A DNA stretch of 64,000 nt from Brumimicrobium sp. (GTDB lineage: Bacteria > Bacteroidota > Bacteroidia > Flavobacteriales_D > Crocinitomicaceae): positions 1,102,923-1,166,922 of the forward strand of contig JAMLGZ010000001.1 of assembly GCA_023957385.1 (NCBI GenBank), in the 5' to 3' direction. Every line of letters starts with the position of its first letter. Within the stretch, counting starts at the first letter, position 1. The notes beneath the pieces are model-generated. The model was not told where the DNA came from. It ran no database searches and saw only the letters and a program-made list of their open reading frames with translations. The position numbers and the translations under genes are program-made. Shown here piece by piece: positions 61,761 to 64,000 of the stretch.

Positions 61761-62801
61761 CTATTTTGCACCTTTTCTCCAAGTATTAATATTGCCACGT
61801 ATGGTAAGTAGGTTGTGATAGCCAGCCGTTGAGTAGGCATAGAATCCGTAGTCAATTGCAAATCGCTTAAAATTTAAACCAGCCCCGAAGGAGAAACCAC
61901 CAATCCCAGGTCTGTTTTGGACTAACATTTCCATGCGTTGATTATAGTCAAATGCCACTCGAATACGCACAATCTTTCCAATAAGTGATTCTACTTGGAA
62001 TATAAAATGGCGGCCTAATTTTTCACCAAATCCTGCACGTTTCACTGGAATGATGGCACCAGTTAATGGGTCTAATGTAGGCATTGCTTTGGGGTCGTTG
62101 TAGGATAAATCCCATTTATTAAGTCGTTGAGCAATGATAGAGAATCGGAAAGGTGCGTGACCTAGTCGATGAGAAAATCCTATCATTGGCTCTATAGCTA
62201 GCGGAGCTCTTTGTTTAGGAAGATAAGACTTGATTTGGGCGCCAATATTTCGGACAACGGCTGTAACGACTGTTCTTTCATCTGTACTTCGATACATTCC
62301 AGCAATATCGGCTGAGATACCAAAAGAGCCGTATGATTCGAGTTGCGACCAAATAATATTGAAAGAAGCACCAATAGACAAATTGGAATTAATAATTCTT
62401 CCCATACTTGCGCCCAACACAAAATCTCCTGCGGAAAAAGTTCCTAATTCTTGCCCAAACTCATCCATGCGATTCATTTTGCCATAAGCAACATAGCGTA
62501 AGTGAATAGCTCCTGTCCCTATATTAGCGAAGTCTTTTGCATAAGCTAGCATACCGTGATTGATACCACTGGCAAGTAAGGCTTGACTAATGCCAACAGA
62601 ATTATCCATACTTGGGTTTAACGCTGCGGGATTCTGAATCCCCATGTGTAAATCATCATCAAAAATGGTAATTAGCTTTCTACCAAGAGATCCCGTTCTG
62701 GCATCGTATGGCAAGTCTAAGAAAGGAAAAGCATTCTTTCCTCCGGTCTGTGCTACCAAGGTAATTGGGATAAGAAGTATAAAAATGACTAATTGTTTCA
62801 T
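61761..62801 (-). CDS. porQ: Type IX secretion system protein PorQ
   Basis: The 346-residue product has a signal peptide (IFILLIPITLVAQ) and then the PorQ opening (FPFLDLPYDARTGSLGRKL), IQNPAALNPSMDNSVGIS and a series of barrel-like strands ending FGFYAYSTAGYHNLLTI-like residues. PorQ is an outer-membrane barrel protein of the type IX system, found in Bacteroidota that secrete proteins with a C-terminal sorting domain. It is not part of an operon here. Confidence 0.88.
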   Translation of the reverse strand: MKQLVIFILLIPITLVAQTGGKNAFPFLDLPYDARTGSLGRKLITIFDDDLHMGIQNPAALNPSMDNSVGISQALLASGINHGMLAYAKDFANIGTGAIHLRYVAYGKMNRMDEFGQELGTFSAGDFVLGASMGRIINSNLSIGASFNIIWSQLESYGSFGISADIAGMYRSTDERTVVTAVVRNIGAQIKSYLPKQRAPLAIEPMIGFSHRLGHAPFRFSIIAQRLNKWDLSYNDPKAMPTLDPLTGAIIPVKRAGFGEKLGRHFIFQVESLIGKIVRIRVAFDYNQRMEMLVQNRPGIGGFSFGAGLNFKRFAIDYGFYAYSTAGYHNLLTIRGNINTWRKGAK

Positions 62802-62976
62802 CCGAGATTTAACTAACGCCCGAATTTACAAAAAATTATATATGTAGATGAAGGAGTATAAACATTATTCTTCAAAAGGGGAAAAAAGATAAAGAATGGG
62901 TTTAGTTTGGGAATAATTTCCAGTAAATTTATTCATAAGGATACGCTATTTCGCTATGTTCCATGGAAACTCCCTT

Positions 62977-63471
62977 TTATCTCTTTTTAATTTCTATGAT
63001 TTCCATATTCTCGACATTTCCTTTGTTTAGTTCAAAGCGAAGTAAAGTTTTTACGGAATGAAATCCATGATTACCACAAGCGCCTGGGTTGAGCCATAGC
63101 ATCTGAAAACGTGGATCGAATTTGATAAGGAGTATATGTGAATGACCGCAAACCAACACTTTAGGAACGCCATTCTTTTTAAGTTCATCTATCAGAGGTT
63201 TAGAATATTTCCCTGGTTTCCCTGCAATATGTGTAAGTAAAATCGAAACTCCTTCTCGTTCGATACGCAAAAATTCTGGGAAATAATACTTTACATCTTG
63301 CGTATCTATATTACCATATACACCAATGGTAGGTTTAAATTTTTGCAGTTCTTCTATTATTTTTACATCTCCTACATCTCCAGCATGCCAGATTTCATCC
63401 ACGTCTTTAAAATATTCAAAAACTTTTGGATCTAAAAAGCTGTGTGTATCCGAGAGTAAACCAATTTTCAT
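62977..63471 (-). CDS. YfcE/MJ0936-type metallophosphodiesterase
   Basis: The 164-residue product has the calcineurin-like metal-binding motifs LLSDTHSF (residues 5-12), WHAGDVGD (28-35), VYGNIDTQ (about 52-59) and VCGHSHI (about 120-126). The length is typical of single-domain phosphodiesterases of this group; the natural substrate is unknown. It lies between porQ and a terminator that ends the next gene. Confidence 0.92.
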   Translation of the reverse strand: MKIGLLSDTHSFLDPKVFEYFKDVDEIWHAGDVGDVKIIEELQKFKPTIGVYGNIDTQDVKYYFPEFLRIEREGVSILLTHIAGKPGKYSKPLIDELKKNGVPKVLVCGHSHILLIKFDPRFQMLWLNPGACGNHGFHSVKTLLRFELNKGNVENMEIIEIKKR

Positions 63472-63490
63472 AAAGCAATAGTCAATAAAA

Positions 63491-63520
63491 AAACTCCTAT
63501 TTTCATAGGAGCTTTTTTGA
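63491..63520 (-). terminator. Terminator after the chalcone isomerase-like gene
   Basis: CTCCTAT, loop TTTC, ATAGGAG, with A- and T-runs on the two sides; it ends the minus-strand gene at 63536. Confidence 0.85.
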
Positions 63521-63535
63521 TGTAATATATATTCC

Positions 63536-64000
63536 TTAGTTTCCTAACATTCCTTTTTTAACGTCAGCATCAGCAGGTGTTTTTCCTAACCAAATACCAA
63601 AAAGAGCTTTCTTGAATTCAAGTCCTTTTACGCTTCCAAGGTGTTTTCTATTTTTCCATACTTCGATTCCAGAATCTGGTTTGTATGCTAATAGAATATT
63701 GTCACCGTCCTTAAATTCTTCAGAGAAATAACCCATTAATTGATCAATTTCAGCTTTAGATGCTTTTCCTTCAGAAGAAGTAGCAAAACCTTCAGTTACA
63801 GTTTCTATAAATTTCTCTCTAGTTACCATACTAGAAGTGATAATTAATCGTACCGCACAGAAACCATCTTCATCAATTGCTTTTTGTGCATTATTGGTTT
63901 TAGCTGGTAAGTACAAGCCAATAGAATATAATTTAAAGAAGTATTTTTTACGGATGGCTCCACCATTATAAACGGCTTTTTGACCGTATAGCGTCACATC
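63536..64000 (-). CDS. Chalcone isomerase-like protein, N-terminally truncated by window end
   Basis: The frame is open to the last base (64000), so the start lies outside the window; about 154 residues are seen. The pattern YNGGAIRKKYFFKLYSIGLY, the middle block ITSSMVTREKFIETVTEGF and the C-terminal GIWLGKTPADADVKKGMLG match the bacterial chalcone isomerase-like (Chalcone_3) family. Members in Bacteroidota are usually small secreted proteins of unknown role, and isomerase activity is not implied. Confidence 0.85.
   Translation of the reverse strand, partial: DVTLYGQKAVYNGGAIRKKYFFKLYSIGLYLPAKTNNAQKAIDEDGFCAVRLIITSSMVTREKFIETVTEGFATSSEGKASKAEIDQLMGYFSEEFKDGDNILLAYKPDSGIEVWKNRKHLGSVKGLEFKKALFGIWLGKTPADADVKKGMLGN

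Overview
The window looks like a low-GC chromosome segment of a Bacteroidota species, most likely in class Flavobacteriia. The evidence is protein content: a GLPGLI-family protein, the type IX secretion protein PorQ, a Porin_10-type porin, PorT-like barrels, an UpxY/NusG-like antiterminator and a fused IcmF mutase. Several upstream regions carry the Bacteroidota promoter pattern (TTTG, about 18-24 nt, TAnnTTTG). I cannot name the species.

Layout. 1-5,060: end of an outer-membrane receptor with its GLPGLI partner, mscL, a sodium symporter with a 47-residue partner, a diheme cytochrome c and folE. 5,085-40,701: one large surface-polysaccharide locus, read on the minus strand. It starts with the upxY-type antiterminator, then the two UDP-HexNAcA genes (tviB/tviC type). 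A tightly coupled run from murA to asnB follows: murA, acetyltransferase, wzx, murB, glycosyltransferase, capA, ATP-grasp, wzy, glycosyltransferase, two acetyltransferases (one split by an 11-G tract), glycosyltransferase, asnB. The far end has a heparinase-like lyase, a wbuB-like glycosyltransferase, wecB and the wza/wzc export pair. No initiating phosphoglycosyltransferase is visible. 40,900-43,130: a desaturase and two DUF6150-like secreted proteins. 43,134-44,654: tRNA-Ser, tRNA-Pro and two identical tRNA-Arg genes bracketing a toxin-antitoxin pair. 44,700-47,040: palindromic repeats interrupted by an IS3-family element. 47,350-64,000: housekeeping and envelope genes (porin, M61 peptidase, icmF, DUF805, zapA, rny, a cysteine-synthase family enzyme, a metal or cobalamin receptor-like protein, an acyltransferase, porQ, a phosphodiesterase, a chalcone isomerase-like protein).

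How the genes fit together. The polysaccharide locus encodes precursor synthesis (UDP-GalNAcA by tviB/tviC, UDP-ManNAc by wecB and, unusually, UDP-MurNAc by murA/murB), assembly, acetylation, amidation or amino-acid attachment candidates (asnB, ATP-grasp, capA), flipping and polymerisation, and export. The murA/murB pair suggests a lactyl-bearing sugar in the surface glycan.

The locus is heavily decorated with accessory DNA: four AAA/DUF4143- or DUF234-type ATPases, an AlbA_2 regulator that came with a second copy of its target gene's 3' end, a GIY-YIG nuclease between two hairpin-repeat arrays, a GxxExxY (PD-(D/E)XK-like) gene between arrays of a second repeat family, and repeats that have become coding sequence in two genes. 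The small-nuclease/repeat-array pairs and the phase-variable acetyltransferase are the most interesting features.
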